The position numbers were made by a program, and so were the translations under genes. A DNA stretch of 64,000 bases from Candidatus Gastranaerophilales bacterium. Its GTDB lineage: Bacteria; Cyanobacteriota; Vampirovibrionia; Gastranaerophilales; Gastranaerophilaceae. Shown here one piece after another: positions 17,621 through 26,477 of the stretch; the first letter of the stretch is position 1; each line of letters begins with the position of its first letter. Below the pieces are notes generated by a model. The model worked only from the letters and a program-made list of their open reading frames with translations. It was not told where the DNA came from and did not search any database. Location of the stretch: NCBI GenBank assembly GCA_944325625.1, contig CALVAP010000001.1:197649-261648 (forward strand), written 5' to 3'.

Positions 17621-20143
17621 ATGAACTTACTAGATGCAGCATTGAACAAACAGAATAATTTAAACGGCACATCTGTACAAAAAAATGAACAGGTAGCTCA
17701 AAACAATGCTATTCATGCTCACAATTTGTTGAAGTGGGCTTCAGATACCTTTGAACCTGTTTCTACAGATGGTTTGATAAAGCCTGACAGACCACAAAGG
17801 TCATATATTGTAGATGATCCGTTTTATATGGCACCGATAAATTTTTTGAATGATATTAAGGAAAATATTATAAACATTAAAAATGGAATACAAGGTAAGT
17901 CGAATGACCATGATTTGGGCAGAATGAATGATTTTGCTATGAAAGCAGGTGCATTGGGCTTAGCGGGGTATCTTTTTACCAGAGGCAAATCTGCCAGAAC
18001 AAAAGCAATGGAATTTGTAGGTTTTGGCGCATTCTTTGCAGCTATGGCACTTTGGCCAAAATTGTTTATCCAAGCCCCGATAAAAGCTATGTATGGTTTG
18101 GATATTCACCAACGTTACGTTGATAATGAAGGACGTAAAAAAATGTTCTTCCAGGATCCTCAATATATTCCGTGGAACTTATATACTGATGAGGAACTTT
18201 CAGCTTTGGGTGACAGGTTGGGTGTGCCGAAAGATGTACATAATCGTAACGAAGTAATTAGAAAGAAAGCACATAAAATAGCATTACAGGGTAATACTTT
18301 ATGGATGTTGACAGCAGGATTTGCAACTCCATTGTTCTGTGCATTGGGTTGTAACGGTATTGAAAAATTGTTCAATCCTCCGAGTGAAAAGAGCGGATTC
18401 CCTCGCAATGTAATATACGCAATGGCATCTTCAATAGAAAAAAGAAGGATAGATAAAGCAGAAGACAAAGTTAAAAATTCTGCAGCAATCGCATCTAAAA
18501 AACTTGAGAAGTATGAGCAAAGAAAGCTTAATGCCCTTTTAGGCATGTATAAAAATCGTCCTATTGACGATGAACTTATAGAAGTGATAGCAAAAGAATT
18601 ATCACATGATTCAGATTTGTTGCAAAGTGAATACGTAAGTAAGCAAATTAAAGATATAGTAAAAAATCAATCACCTTCTTTGACTAAAGATTACGCAACA
18701 AGGCTTTATTCTTACATTATGGAAAACATTGAGACATTTGATGATGATGTAGAATTAAATGTCTTGGCGGATAAGAAGGCTCAAATCGAACAGCTTGCAG
18801 AAAAGAGTAAAAATCTTTCAGGCTTTACAAATTCTTTGTTGCATTATGTTGATAATTTAGACCCTGATAATGAAGAGCTTTTAGAAGAAGTTAGGACTTT
18901 ATGTAATGATTTTAAGGCTCAAAACTCAAAAAGAATTTTGACAATAGATGATATTGAGCAGTTAAGAGTTTTGGATAAAAAGTTGTATGAATTTTCAATC
19001 AAGAAACAACTTCTAGACCACTATAACTTGTTATATTTTAATAACGCGGAAGGAACAATAGCAGCAAATCGTTGGAATAATGTTTCAAAGGCATTTTTTA
19101 ACTCTCTGGGATTAAGCAGTGAAGAAATTGCAAAAGCAAAACAGGGTGAAGATGCTGCATATAAGTTGGTAGTTGAAAAACTTGAAAATTTAGCGAAAGA
19201 TGATGAAGCGTATAAAAATGCATTCAGTAAGGTTTATACTGCAGTTCTCGATTTTGACAAGACTGTACTTCCGGATGCGCCGGATGGCACTTCGCAGGGA
19301 ATAAAATCAATTTTGGAAAAAAGGTATACAACACTTTTTGATGAATACGCAGAGGTATTTGATAATCTGGGATTCTCAAAAATTAAAGAAAGACTTGTCG
19401 GTGGAAACACAAGGCAAGGCTGTTTAAAAGATAATGTACTTGATAGAATATCAAGAAGGATAAATGAACTCAGAAACGGAATGTATAAATTCCTTCAAGT
19501 TTTAGACTTCTTTAAACGTGCAGGCGATATAGAGAAGGAAGGTCAAAGCTCTGCTAACGGATATTTAAGCTACAGAGCTTCTAACGGGTTAGATTTGAAA
19601 GCAACAAAAGAAACCCTTATGAGTGATATCGCAAAATATAAAGCGTTGCTTGTAAAAGGTACGATTGCGGATTACACAACCAAATCAGGACTAAAGAACC
19701 CGCAGGTAGCTTTATATGACAGAATGATGAAGTATATATTCACAACGGATTTTGCGGACAGTACAAAAGAAATTTTAGGAATATCTGATAATGCAGCTGT
19801 AGAGCAAGCACAGCTGGGCGAAACAACTTTTGTAAAAACATTTACGAAAAAAATCCAAGATACACTTGCAAACCTCGGAAACTTTAGTTATCCGCATGCA
19901 GAAAAAGTAACTACATTAGGAGTTTCCGGAGGCGGCGGAGATATTCTTGTTCGTGATTCTCTTGCCGGTCCGAGAATAGATAGAGTAGTGCGAGAAACTG
20001 CATCAGAAGTATTTAACACGTCAAAATGGTTAAAAATGTTCGGTGGCGCAACGGCAGCTCTTATCGGAGTAACGCTTTTGGCTGAAGTATTCTTTGGCAA
20101 TCTTAAAAAACATGATGTATATTCAAAAAAGGATAAACGCTAG
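17621..20143 (+). CDS. Hypothetical membrane protein with long helical domain, second gene of the GH13 operon
   Basis: An 840-residue protein of no recognised family. Hydrophobic segments near 105-120, 130-150 and 223-242 frame a region resembling the preceding protein (LFIQAPIKAMYGLDI at 148-162). From about 270 to 800 it is highly charged and probably alpha-helical or coiled-coil. A last hydrophobic segment lies near 808-825, followed by a basic tail (KKHDVYSKKDKR). The likely form is a membrane protein with a large cytoplasmic domain. It starts directly after the stop of the upstream gene and overlaps the GTG of the GH13 gene by one base, so all three are coupled. Confidence 0.65.
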   Translation: MNLLDAALNKQNNLNGTSVQKNEQVAQNNAIHAHNLLKWASDTFEPVSTDGLIKPDRPQRSYIVDDPFYMAPINFLNDIKENIINIKNGIQGKSNDHDLGRMNDFAMKAGALGLAGYLFTRGKSARTKAMEFVGFGAFFAAMALWPKLFIQAPIKAMYGLDIHQRYVDNEGRKKMFFQDPQYIPWNLYTDEELSALGDRLGVPKDVHNRNEVIRKKAHKIALQGNTLWMLTAGFATPLFCALGCNGIEKLFNPPSEKSGFPRNVIYAMASSIEKRRIDKAEDKVKNSAAIASKKLEKYEQRKLNALLGMYKNRPIDDELIEVIAKELSHDSDLLQSEYVSKQIKDIVKNQSPSLTKDYATRLYSYIMENIETFDDDVELNVLADKKAQIEQLAEKSKNLSGFTNSLLHYVDNLDPDNEELLEEVRTLCNDFKAQNSKRILTIDDIEQLRVLDKKLYEFSIKKQLLDHYNLLYFNNAEGTIAANRWNNVSKAFFNSLGLSSEEIAKAKQGEDAAYKLVVEKLENLAKDDEAYKNAFSKVYTAVLDFDKTVLPDAPDGTSQGIKSILEKRYTTLFDEYAEVFDNLGFSKIKERLVGGNTRQGCLKDNVLDRISRRINELRNGMYKFLQVLDFFKRAGDIEKEGQSSANGYLSYRASNGLDLKATKETLMSDIAKYKALLVKGTIADYTTKSGLKNPQVALYDRMMKYIFTTDFADSTKEILGISDNAAVEQAQLGETTFVKTFTKKIQDTLANLGNFSYPHAEKVTTLGVSGGGGDILVRDSLAGPRIDRVVRETASEVFNTSKWLKMFGGATAALIGVTLLAEVFFGNLKKHDVYSKKDKR

Positions 20144-21912
20144 TGACAAGCTTAATTTCACAACTTAATATCGGCAACCCCGTAAAAGCACAGCAGGTAA
20201 TGTACCCCCAAGGGGCTGTTCCGGGTTCGTCTTCATCTGAGGCTAATATTTCGATGTCAAAGATTACGGAGCTTATGAATTTGCCAACGTCAAATATGCT
20301 TGCACAGTATGTTAGACATTCCCAAATGGTAAAAAATGTTGATATGACAAAGCCATTGGAGCGTTTTGAATGGCAAAATGACCTTAGAACGATGATACAG
20401 GACAATAAAGCAGTTATTTGGGCGATAGTTCCAAGGACATTTAATGCTAAGGATAAAGACAGGAATGATTTGATAGAAGCAGGGGAACAAAAAGGCACAT
20501 TCCTTAATGCAATAGAGAGATTAGACGAGCTTGTTGCGTTGGGAGTTAATACAATCCATGTTCTGCCTATTCACCCACCAGGAAAAATTAATGCAATGGG
20601 ACTGTCAGGTTCTGTGTATGCACCTAAAGATATGTTGAAGCTAGACCCTGAGTTGCGTGATCCAAGATGTCCTTATAGCGTGGAAGACCAGTTCAAAATA
20701 TTTATTGATGCTTGCCACAAAAAAGATATTCGTGTAATGTTGGATTTGCCAAGTTGCGCGTCTTGTGATTTGTTCCATGCCAGTCCTGAATATATGGCAT
20801 TTGAACGAAACGGAAATGCAAAAACCCCACAAGGTTGGAATGATATAAGAATGTTTGAGCCATGGGCTGATGAAACAAAACGAACATTAAATCCTCATCT
20901 TTTAGATTTACATAAAAAGTTTATTGATATGTGTATTGACTTAAAAGTTGATGGAATTCGTGCAGATGTTGCTCGTGCGAAACCTTCTGAGTTTTGGGAT
21001 ATAATTATTCCTTATTCGCGTTCAAAGGATCCGAACTTTGCGTGGTTGGCTGAAACTTACACATACGAAGATGCATCTCCTCAGCTTAATATGATGTACG
21101 ATAGACCCAAAGATAGTCTAAAGGCAGGGTTTGATACCTATTATGGACAATATCACATTTTCCATGAGTGGTCTAAAGCTCAGGACCTCATAAACTATGT
21201 AAAAGAAAATCTTGAGATGTCCAATGAAAAGGATATGCCCGCTAAAAAGTCGTTGATTGGTTCTTTTGCAACACATGATGATGTTACTCCGATGTTTCAT
21301 GGCGGGGTGGACTATTGCAATTTAACAACAGGTTTGCAGGCAACATTGCCTATGCTTAACCCTTATTTTGTAGACGGTTTTCAATCCGGTGATAAATATC
21401 TTTATAAATACGAAAATTTAAAAACACAAAGTATGAACCCGCATGATACTACCAAATGTGATGTTCACCGTGGAAAGCTGGATATATTTAATCATTCTCG
21501 TAAACCAGGCGGAGCTAATCCTGAAGTTGGAGAATTTATGAAGTCTGCAATGAAGTTCCGCAAGGAATACCAAGATATTATTTCAAAGGGTTCTTTTATT
21601 CCGCTTGAAACAGATGAAAATGGGGCAGACCAAATTATAGCATTTGCAAGGCATCTGAATGGAAAAACTTTACTAGTAATTGCAAATAGGGATGTGAATA
21701 AAAGACAAAAAGGTATGGTAGAAGTTCCGGGATTGAAAAAAGATAGTGAACTCAAAAATCTTGTTGGAAAGTATGGACAAAACAGTTATTTCCAAGTCAA
21801 AGAAGATGGAAAGGTAGCTGTTGATTTGGGTAAAGCAAGGTTCCATGTTTTTGAAATAGATACACCCGATATTGAAAAGTCTGGTTTGGAAGTACTTAAG
21901 CAGAAGTTATAA
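20143..21912 (+). CDS. GH13 alpha-amylase family protein
   Basis: A 589-residue alpha-glucan hydrolase or transferase-like protein. After about 80 unrecognised residues comes a (beta/alpha)8 barrel of the GH13 type. The nucleophile is D275 in GIRADVARA, the acid/base E304 in WLAETY, and the transition-state stabiliser D379 in ATHDD. Region I reads DLPSCA (201-206) and lacks the usual His. A beta-rich C-terminal domain follows (about 470-589). There is no signal peptide, so it is cytoplasmic or held by the coupled membrane proteins. The start is GTG, preceded by AAGGAT and overlapping the previous stop by one base. The exact substrate and reaction cannot be read from the motifs. Confidence 0.8.
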   Translation: MTSLISQLNIGNPVKAQQVMYPQGAVPGSSSSEANISMSKITELMNLPTSNMLAQYVRHSQMVKNVDMTKPLERFEWQNDLRTMIQDNKAVIWAIVPRTFNAKDKDRNDLIEAGEQKGTFLNAIERLDELVALGVNTIHVLPIHPPGKINAMGLSGSVYAPKDMLKLDPELRDPRCPYSVEDQFKIFIDACHKKDIRVMLDLPSCASCDLFHASPEYMAFERNGNAKTPQGWNDIRMFEPWADETKRTLNPHLLDLHKKFIDMCIDLKVDGIRADVARAKPSEFWDIIIPYSRSKDPNFAWLAETYTYEDASPQLNMMYDRPKDSLKAGFDTYYGQYHIFHEWSKAQDLINYVKENLEMSNEKDMPAKKSLIGSFATHDDVTPMFHGGVDYCNLTTGLQATLPMLNPYFVDGFQSGDKYLYKYENLKTQSMNPHDTTKCDVHRGKLDIFNHSRKPGGANPEVGEFMKSAMKFRKEYQDIISKGSFIPLETDENGADQIIAFARHLNGKTLLVIANRDVNKRQKGMVEVPGLKKDSELKNLVGKYGQNSYFQVKEDGKVAVDLGKARFHVFEIDTPDIEKSGLEVLKQKL

Positions 21913-21919
21913 ATACAAA

Positions 21920-22156
21920 ATGAAAATATATCCTATTAACAAAAATTCAGCAAAAACGCAGCAAAAGCAAAATGTTTCAGATAAATATTTTGGCAAGAAG
22001 TGCAGTTATTCTTCACAAAGGGAGATGGACGAAGATTCGTTTATTCGAAGGTATAATCTTGCGAATGAGGTTGGTATTTCCATGGGAATTGTTGCTCTTG
22101 GGCTAGGGATTTTATGGATTATGAAACGGATTAAACGCGTGGGTATTTTAAAATAA
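21920..22156 (+). CDS. Small hypothetical membrane protein, last gene of the GH13 operon
   Basis: A 78-residue protein: a polar N-terminal half (MKIYPINKNSAKTQ) with KYFGKK near 23-28, one membrane segment at about 54-69 (SMGIVALGLGILWIM), and a basic tail KRIKRVGILK. The frame is open upstream into the GH13 gene, but the ATG at 21920, seven bases after the GH13 stop, is the natural start. The ribosome site is weak. The topology resembles the tails of the GT5-like and 840-residue proteins. No family is recognised. Confidence 0.6.
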   Translation: MKIYPINKNSAKTQQKQNVSDKYFGKKCSYSSQREMDEDSFIRRYNLANEVGISMGIVALGLGILWIMKRIKRVGILK

Positions 22157-22183
22157 AAAAAGAGCCTGAAAAGGCTCTTTTTG
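22157..22183. terminator. Bidirectional terminator between the GH13 operon and flgE
   Basis: A perfect 9-bp stem AAAAGAGCC / GGCTCTTTT with a six-base loop has A-runs on one side and T-runs on the other. It can end both the plus-strand GH13 operon and the minus-strand flagellar operon. Confidence 0.8.
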
Positions 22184-22199
22184 TTTGATAACGAAATTA

Positions 22200-23564
22200 T
22201 TACTGACCAAGGTAAACAAGGCTTTGCATAACTTGGTTAGCAGTGTTGAAAACACGGCTATTTGCTTCGATAGCTCGTTGAGCAATAATCATATCAGAGA
22301 ATTGTTTTGTTAAGTCAACGTTAGATGCTTCCAAGCCACCGCTTTTTATACTACCAAAAAGGTTGGAGTCAGCAATTCCGTAGAGGGCATATCCATTGTT
22401 AGTTCCAAGTCCATAGAGGTTGTTACCTTCTTGAGATAGTCCATCAGGGTTCATAAAGTGAGCAAGTTGAAGCTGGAGATTACCTGTTGTTGCAACATCT
22501 TCACTTACGTTGACTTCATCTCCTGTCAAAGTAATACCTGCTTTTGTTGTGTATTTGAACTGGAGTTCGTTTGTGCCTTCTTTTTGTTCAACGGTTAGTT
22601 TGTCACCATTGGAATATGTAACCTCAACTGCACCATTTTCGTAGAAATCTACGCTTGATGCTTTGATATCAAGTTGACTATTGACACTTGCAGTCAAATC
22701 GGCTTTCCAATCAAGGGTTTTTGAGGAGTAAACACCTCCATCCGATTCTGCCGATGAGAGCTGAGTTTCACTTAGAAAGTTTGAAGAGCCGGCAACAAAA
22801 GTTACACCGGTTACGTCTCCTGTCGTTGTAATTTTGAATTGACCGTCAGCTACACTTGCACTTACTTCGTCTTTCACCTCAGCAGGCAGTGCCACATTAA
22901 TTTTGGCAGCAATGGCATCCATGTTTGCCTCTGTTCCATCAAGTGTAACTTCAATCTTTGCTACTTGAGGGTCACCTGCATCATCATTGTAGGCTATATC
23001 CATTCCGAATGTTCCTTTTGTAATTCCTGAGATACCGTTAAGTTCTGATATTGCCTTTGTACCGGCATTTTCATTTGCTGTTACTTCAGAGTGAATGATT
23101 TGTGGTATTTTAATTGGAGTTTTAAAACTGGCATTACCAAAAATAGTATCTGTACCCATTACTTTGTATCCGTTAGGCATTACAAGGTAGCCTTGGGTGT
23201 CGACGGTAAAGTTACCGGCTTTTGTGTATAACATTTCATCAGCAGGAGAAAGCACTGTAAAGAAACCGTTACCTTGAATCATCATGTTTGTTGAAATGCC
23301 GGTTGATTGGAATGTTCCGGTTGTAAATTTTTGTGTAATTGAGGATACTTGAGAACCGTAGCCTACTTCTTTTGGGTTAACCCCTCCGTTTGTTTGGCTT
23401 GAAGGTGCTCCTGATGATAGTGTACTGTAGAATACATCAGAAAAATTAACATGTGATTCTTTGAACGCTACAGTGTTCATGTTTGCGATGTTGTTAGAAA
23501 CAACGTTGATTGCGATTTGTGCGTTGGCCATACCGCTAGCCGATGTGTACATAGCTTGTGACAT
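22200..23564 (-). CDS. flgE: Flagellar hook protein FlgE
   Basis: A 454-residue rod/hook family protein. The N-terminus (YTSASGMANAQIAINVVSNN) and the C-terminus (AIEANSRVFNTANQVMQSL) are the paired D0 helices of hook proteins, with IQGNGFFTV in the D1 domain near 100. The variable middle is Thr/Ala-rich. The length and position after flgD favour FlgE rather than FlgF or FlgG. It is exported through the flagellar type III system and forms the hook outside the cell. It is the last gene of fliJ-fliK-flgD-flgE. Confidence 0.93.
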   Translation of the reverse strand: MSQAMYTSASGMANAQIAINVVSNNIANMNTVAFKESHVNFSDVFYSTLSSGAPSSQTNGGVNPKEVGYGSQVSSITQKFTTGTFQSTGISTNMMIQGNGFFTVLSPADEMLYTKAGNFTVDTQGYLVMPNGYKVMGTDTIFGNASFKTPIKIPQIIHSEVTANENAGTKAISELNGISGITKGTFGMDIAYNDDAGDPQVAKIEVTLDGTEANMDAIAAKINVALPAEVKDEVSASVADGQFKITTTGDVTGVTFVAGSSNFLSETQLSSAESDGGVYSSKTLDWKADLTASVNSQLDIKASSVDFYENGAVEVTYSNGDKLTVEQKEGTNELQFKYTTKAGITLTGDEVNVSEDVATTGNLQLQLAHFMNPDGLSQEGNNLYGLGTNNGYALYGIADSNLFGSIKSGGLEASNVDLTKQFSDMIIAQRAIEANSRVFNTANQVMQSLVYLGQ

Positions 23565-23629
23565 TTAGTTCCTCCCGTGTTTTATTGTTATTTATTTATA
23601 TTCTTTTCAGTGCTATATTTTGTTTTTTT

Positions 23630-24109
23630 TTATGATGTTGGTGTTTCTTCTGTATTTCCTGTGTCAGGTTTTGTTGAAGATGGTTCGGAAATTCCAAGTA
23701 CAAGACCGAGCGGATATTCTTTACCATTTACAACTATTTGTGCTGCGCCACCTGTGAATGTTACGGCTGTTACTTCCCCGGTAATTGTTTGAGTTGTGTC
23801 TTCAGGATTCATTAACGTAACATTTTTTCCCATAAGTGTACAGGCTTGTGTTACTTGTGAACTTGTGTTTAAAGATTCATTCATTTTTTGTAATTCGCTT
23901 ACTTGTGTGAAAGCAGCTTGTTGTGCCAGAAATTCAGTGTTACCAACAGGTTCTAGTGGATCTTGATATTTTAACTGTTCCATCATAAGCATTAAAAATG
24001 CATCCTGATCGAGCTCTTGAGATGCTCCGTTGGCTGCTTCTTCCGCTGCTTTCATCATATTGGTGTAACTTTGCATATTTGTTATTTGATTTTGAATGCT
24101 AGTACTCAT
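23630..24109 (-). CDS. flgD: Flagellar hook assembly (capping) protein FlgD
   Basis: A 159-residue protein with the FlgD N-terminal signature DAFLMLMMEQLKYQDPLEPV and NTEFLAQQAAFTQVSEL (about 38-75). The C-terminal half is short, GNVTLMNPEDTTQTITGEV-like, with a truncated TUDOR-like region and a Thr/Pro-rich tail. It is shorter than E. coli FlgD (231), and the FnIII domain appears to be missing. FlgD caps the growing hook. It lies between fliK and flgE on the minus strand. Confidence 0.92.
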   Translation of the reverse strand: MSTSIQNQITNMQSYTNMMKAAEEAANGASQELDQDAFLMLMMEQLKYQDPLEPVGNTEFLAQQAAFTQVSELQKMNESLNTSSQVTQACTLMGKNVTLMNPEDTTQTITGEVTAVTFTGGAAQIVVNGKEYPLGLVLGISEPSSTKPDTGNTEETPTS

Positions 24110-24133
24110 TTTGTTTACCTCTTTCTCCCATTT

Positions 24134-25909
24134 TTAAACAGTAAGGTTTATTGACCCGTTGTGTTCTTGAATTTGTTCACCTTGTGTTTGTGATGTGTTT
24201 ATGTCTTCTTCCTGTGCCAGTGTTTCTGGTACTGGTTTTGTTGTTGTGTCTGTGTTTTTATTTTGACTTTGGTTTGTTTGTCTTTCCTGATTTGATTGAC
24301 TTGATGCTTCTCTGTTGAATTGCTCTTGTTCAAATCCTAGGTTGCTATTTTGTGCTGATGTACTTTCTTCAACTTTTACGGTTATGTTATTTACGTTTAC
24401 GCCTTGAGCAGCGATGTTATTTTTCAAACTTTCTATACTTTTGTCGAGAAGTTCCTTGATTTGGGGGGTTTCTGCTGCTATTTTTGCAGCGACTCCGTCT
24501 TTAGTTTGCATTATTTCAACTGTAACTTTTCCCAAATTTTCCGGTTGTAGTATTATGTTTACTTTGCTTGTACCATTGTCTTGCGGAAGAGTTATTTTGT
24601 TTGTTATTTGATTTAGAATTTCAGCATTTGATATCGTTTTTGGCTGTGATGTTGTTGCGGCTGCTGTTATATTTTGTATACCGGACGCTCCTGTGGTTAG
24701 GGGTTCGCCTGTGCTTTTTGGAGTTGATGGTATGTCGACAAAATCTGTGCTTGTTGAAGTTGTTTCTGTCGTGTTTGTACTTTCGTATGAAGAATAATCT
24801 TCTATTGACATTTTGATAATATCTTCTTGTGCATTACTGTTTGGGTTTTTAGATTGTTGTCCGTTGTTAAGATTTTGGTTTTGTTTATTGGTTGAATCTG
24901 TTTCTTTTATTGTTACATCCATACTATCTATGATGTCTTGAGAAACCTTTGTTTCCTTCGATGTTTCTGCAGGCTTTATTTCGTCTGCTGTCGCTTCTGC
25001 TATTTCTTCTGCTTTTACAAGTATTTCTTTTTCTATATTTTCAATTTCCAGATTATCAAGACTTTGTACATCGCTATTTACAATTTCAGCTTCTTGTGAG
25101 TTTAAGGCTGTGGCGGTTGTTTGTGATGGCTCTGTTATGGTTGTTGAATTTATGTCAGTCTTTTCGTTGCTAGCAGTAGTATTATTGAGATTTGCTTCGT
25201 TAGTAATTTTGTTGTCGGTTGAATTTAGTTGGATTGTGCTGCCAGCATCAACTTTTATTTGATTTTCACCGATAGCTTCTGTTTGGGCTAATGTTTGAGT
25301 ATTTATAGTGTTTTGTACTTCTGTTTTTTGTATCGCGCCGTTTAAAACATTCGGCTCAACAGATAGAATGTTCGCTTCAGTTTCCTGATTTTCATCACTT
25401 TCGTCTTCTGCCTTTTCATCGGGGGTTAGCTCAGCTGTTGTTTGGGTTTCTTTATCTGGCGTGTCGGTTTTACTTGTTTTGGCTTCATTATTTTCTTCAG
25501 GTTTTGTATTTGTTTTTTTGTCAAATGTTTGTGTTTTTTCTTCCTGATTTTTATCTTTACTTAGTTCAGAGTTTTCTTCAGGCTTTTTTATTGCCTCTGT
25601 TTCTTTTTTGTTTTCTGCATATGTTTCTGCTTCGTTTCTTTCTATTTTAGAGCTTTGCTTCTCAAGTTCATTATTGGAATCGAGAGAAGATATTTGGTTT
25701 TTATCATTGTTAGAAGCATCTTTGCTATCATTTTTCGCAAAATCATAGTTTTCTTCTTTGGACATGTATTTTGACTTGGCGTCATCAAATACCTTTGTGA
25801 ATTGTTCATTAACTTCAAAGTTTTGTGATGTGGTTGCGTTTTGTTGTGATTGTGAACTAATGACGTTCAAAATATTGGGTATTAAATTTTGAAATAATTC
25901 TGTACTCAT
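24134..25909 (-). CDS. fliK: Flagellar hook-length control protein FliK
   Basis: A 591-residue protein. The first 400 residues are low-complexity, rich in Glu, Lys, Thr, Asn and Gln, as expected for the molecular-ruler part of FliK. The C-terminal substrate-specificity-switch domain is recognisable near 445-520, with INIILQPENLGKVTVEIM-type sequence and ELLDKSIESLKNNIAAQGV. A further 70 residues are Gln/Asn/Thr-rich. It sets hook length and switches export from hook to filament proteins. Confidence 0.9.
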   Translation of the reverse strand: MSTELFQNLIPNILNVISSQSQQNATTSQNFEVNEQFTKVFDDAKSKYMSKEENYDFAKNDSKDASNNDKNQISSLDSNNELEKQSSKIERNEAETYAENKKETEAIKKPEENSELSKDKNQEEKTQTFDKKTNTKPEENNEAKTSKTDTPDKETQTTAELTPDEKAEDESDENQETEANILSVEPNVLNGAIQKTEVQNTINTQTLAQTEAIGENQIKVDAGSTIQLNSTDNKITNEANLNNTTASNEKTDINSTTITEPSQTTATALNSQEAEIVNSDVQSLDNLEIENIEKEILVKAEEIAEATADEIKPAETSKETKVSQDIIDSMDVTIKETDSTNKQNQNLNNGQQSKNPNSNAQEDIIKMSIEDYSSYESTNTTETTSTSTDFVDIPSTPKSTGEPLTTGASGIQNITAAATTSQPKTISNAEILNQITNKITLPQDNGTSKVNIILQPENLGKVTVEIMQTKDGVAAKIAAETPQIKELLDKSIESLKNNIAAQGVNVNNITVKVEESTSAQNSNLGFEQEQFNREASSQSNQERQTNQSQNKNTDTTTKPVPETLAQEEDINTSQTQGEQIQEHNGSINLTV

Positions 25910-25917
25910 ATCTTTCC

Positions 25918-26367
25918 TTAATATGCTTGTGCAAATCGGCTTATCGCTATTTCATCCAACTCTTTTCTTTCGTATTCGAGAAACTCTTTGTAGAATTTTT
26001 CTTGTTCTTTTGCTTTTAAGTTTTCGAGGACTTTCTTTTCTTTTACCGCCTCATTGACTTCTTCTTGCTTGGCTTTGAGAAAGGTCTGGATGTTTTTTAT
26101 TCGCTCTTTTTGCTCAGCAATCCTTATTCCCAGATTGCTCCAGTAATCTCTCGCATTTTGTATTTCAAACAGACTTTGCGGTGAATCTATTGAGTTGGAG
26201 CTTATAATTTGGCTTTGTAAGGTGTTTTGCTCTATAATTAGCTGTTTTTCGATCTCAACTTCAGTATTTAAACGCTCCAAAATTTGGGCAAGCTCAAGGA
26301 GCTTTTGCTCAAGATTTTTTTCCTTGATTTCAAGAACAGTTTGCAGTCTGAACTTGTATTTCTTCAA
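25918..26367 (-). CDS. fliJ: Flagellar export protein FliJ
   Basis: A 149-residue, almost entirely coiled-coil protein beginning MKKYKFRLQTVLEIKEKNLE, the typical FliJ opening. FliJ is a soluble stalk-like chaperone that links the FliI ATPase to the export gate. The start is TTG, preceded by AAGGTGAGG. It is the first gene of the hook operon; fliK follows after eight bases. It is divergent from obg, with 110 bases between the starts. fliI and other export genes are not in this window. Confidence 0.85.
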   Translation of the reverse strand: MKKYKFRLQTVLEIKEKNLEQKLLELAQILERLNTEVEIEKQLIIEQNTLQSQIISSNSIDSPQSLFEIQNARDYWSNLGIRIAEQKERIKNIQTFLKAKQEEVNEAVKEKKVLENLKAKEQEKFYKEFLEYERKELDEIAISRFAQAY

Positions 26368-26442
26368 TTTTCCTCACCTTAAAAAGTCTAGTTTAGATAT
26401 TTGACATCTTACACCATGAGTTTTTTCTTCGGCTCATACAAA

Positions 26443-26471
26443 TTGAGGATATTTTGTGTTTGTAGTATAAT
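26443..26471 (+). promoter_or_regulatory. Promoter of obg (leaderless)
   Basis: TTGAGG (26443-26448), a 17-base spacer, TATAAT (26466-26471), six bases (TTCTGT), then the ATG at 26478. No Shine-Dalgarno sequence is present. Transcription should start at or within a base or two of the start codon. Confidence 0.65.
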
Positions 26472-26477
26472 TTCTGT

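Noticed and set aside
24414-25650. Several plus-strand frames opposite fliK encoding Leu/Phe-rich peptides
   Set aside because: They are antisense shadows of the low-complexity fliK codons, with no ribosome sites or independent support.
23630-25909. CRISPR-like or tandem DNA repeats in the low-complexity fliK region
   Set aside because: The repetitiveness is compositional (Glu/Lys/Thr/Asn codons); there are no regular repeat-spacer units, and none elsewhere in the window.
26368-26477. Sigma-28 flagellar promoter for fliJ
   Set aside because: A GCCGAAGA resembling the sigma-28 -10 occurs on the minus strand, but no TAAA-type -35 stands at the right spacing.
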